Origin: an uncultured Peptococcaceae bacterium
GTDB lineage: Bacteria > Bacillota > Dehalobacteriia > UBA7702
Assembly: GCA_937919295.1 (NCBI GenBank)
Contig: CALFRX010000044.1
Coordinates: forward strand, 1 to 6,684
Direction: 5' to 3'
DNA length: 6,684 nt
Shown here one piece after another: positions 6,441-6,684 of the stretch; position 1 is the stretch's first letter, and each line of letters starts with the position of its first letter. The notes beneath the pieces are model-generated. The model had not been told where the DNA came from and ran no database searches. It worked only from the letters and a program-made list of their open reading frames with translations. A program made the translations under genes and the position numbers.

Positions 6441-6684
6441 TCAACCGATTTCGGTGATTATGTCGAAGATGTAAAACACAAAGTCAGACATGGACTCCAT
6501 CATCCATGAGCCCAATAATACCAATATCACCGCAATCGCAATTAATTTGGGGACAAAGGTCAAGGTCTGCTCATGAATTTGTGTGGCAGCTTGAAAAACG
6601 GAAATGATCAGGCCCACTCCCATACTGATAATCAATACCGGGGCCGCCATTTTTACCGCAATCACCATTGCGTGTTGCATAACG
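6441..6684 (-). CDS. fliQ: FliQ, flagellar export gate protein (5' end outside window)
   Basis: FliQ is a small inner-membrane protein of the flagellar type III export gate, where it packs with FliP and FliR around the export channel. The visible 80 residues contain the family's hallmark stretch: an APVL segment, then VGLIISVFQAATQIHEQTL and FVPKL. There are two hydrophobic helices, roughly residues 10-30 and 46-62 of the visible part. The first in-window ATG (6678-6680) would give only 79 residues. FliQ is usually close to 89, and aligning the conserved proline with my memory of Bacillus FliQ suggests about nine residues are missing. The frame is open to the window edge (a GTT codon precedes that ATG), so the true start lies beyond 6684. 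The stop is 12 nt before fliR. FliP is expected just upstream, which is inference. The family call is very secure. Confidence 0.96.
   Translation of the reverse strand, partial: VMQHAMVIAVKMAAPVLIISMGVGLIISVFQAATQIHEQTLTFVPKLIAIAVILVLLGSWMMESMSDFVFYIFDIITEIG

Noticed and set aside
6015..6509. A 164-codon plus-strand frame opposite fliR and the 3' end of fliQ.
   Set aside because: It spans two secure minus-strand genes. The translation is rich in H, D, R and K, typical of the antisense of membrane-protein codons.
6441..6680. A complete 79-residue FliQ starting at the ATG at 6678-6680.
   Set aside because: The frame is open upstream to the window edge, and the conserved proline falls about nine residues too early compared with normal FliQ. 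The gene is therefore truncated by the window rather than short.
2513..6684. Non-flagellar (injectisome) type III secretion genes.
   Set aside because: The export genes are followed by a sigma-28-type factor, two rod proteins and cheC, and the FliQ/FliR/FlhB/FlhA sequences carry the flagellar forms of their motifs.

Overview
This window is a compact run of flagellar export, transcription and rod genes, all on the minus strand. The operon therefore reads from the high-coordinate end to the low-coordinate end. In transcription order the genes are fliQ (5' end cut off by the window edge), fliR, flhB, flhA, a sigma-28-type sigma factor (fliA/sigD), two rod/hook-family proteins (flgF/flhO-like and flgG/flhP-like), and the first 53 codons of a cheC-type CheY-P phosphatase. 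Gaps between genes are 7 to 41 nt and no convincing terminator or promoter is visible, so the region looks like the interior of one long flagellar/chemotaxis transcript. There is no gene-free stretch over 300 bases.

The organism is most likely a Gram-positive-type anaerobe of the Firmicutes (Clostridia or related). The reasons are strong GGAGG-type ribosome binding sites, FlhB-FlhA followed downstream by a sigD-like sigma gene, a paired FlhO/FlhP-type rod module, and CheC, which is common in Firmicutes and absent from enteric bacteria. FliR and FlhB are separate proteins, unlike the FliR-FlhB fusion of many Clostridium species. Base composition is fairly balanced. A genus cannot be assigned by eye.

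The genes work together as follows. FliQ, FliR, FlhB and FlhA form the membrane part of the flagellar type III export gate (with FliP, presumably just upstream). FlhB switches substrate class by self-cleavage at its NPTH site, and FlhA is the cytoplasmic docking platform. The sigma factor would direct RNA polymerase to late flagellar and chemotaxis promoters. The two FlgF/FlgG-family proteins would be exported through this gate to build the rod. CheC would act on the chemotaxis response regulator CheY-P.

The gene content is ordinary and I found no undescribed system. The points worth a second look are: flhF, flhG and the che genes that often separate flhA from the sigma gene are absent; region 2.4 of the sigma factor lacks the usual DWxPR-type motif; the core of the FlgG-like protein has an altered GxGFF motif; and the start codons have some unusual features, including a better-supported internal start for flgG and a weak site with an overlapping mini-ORF at the sigma gene.
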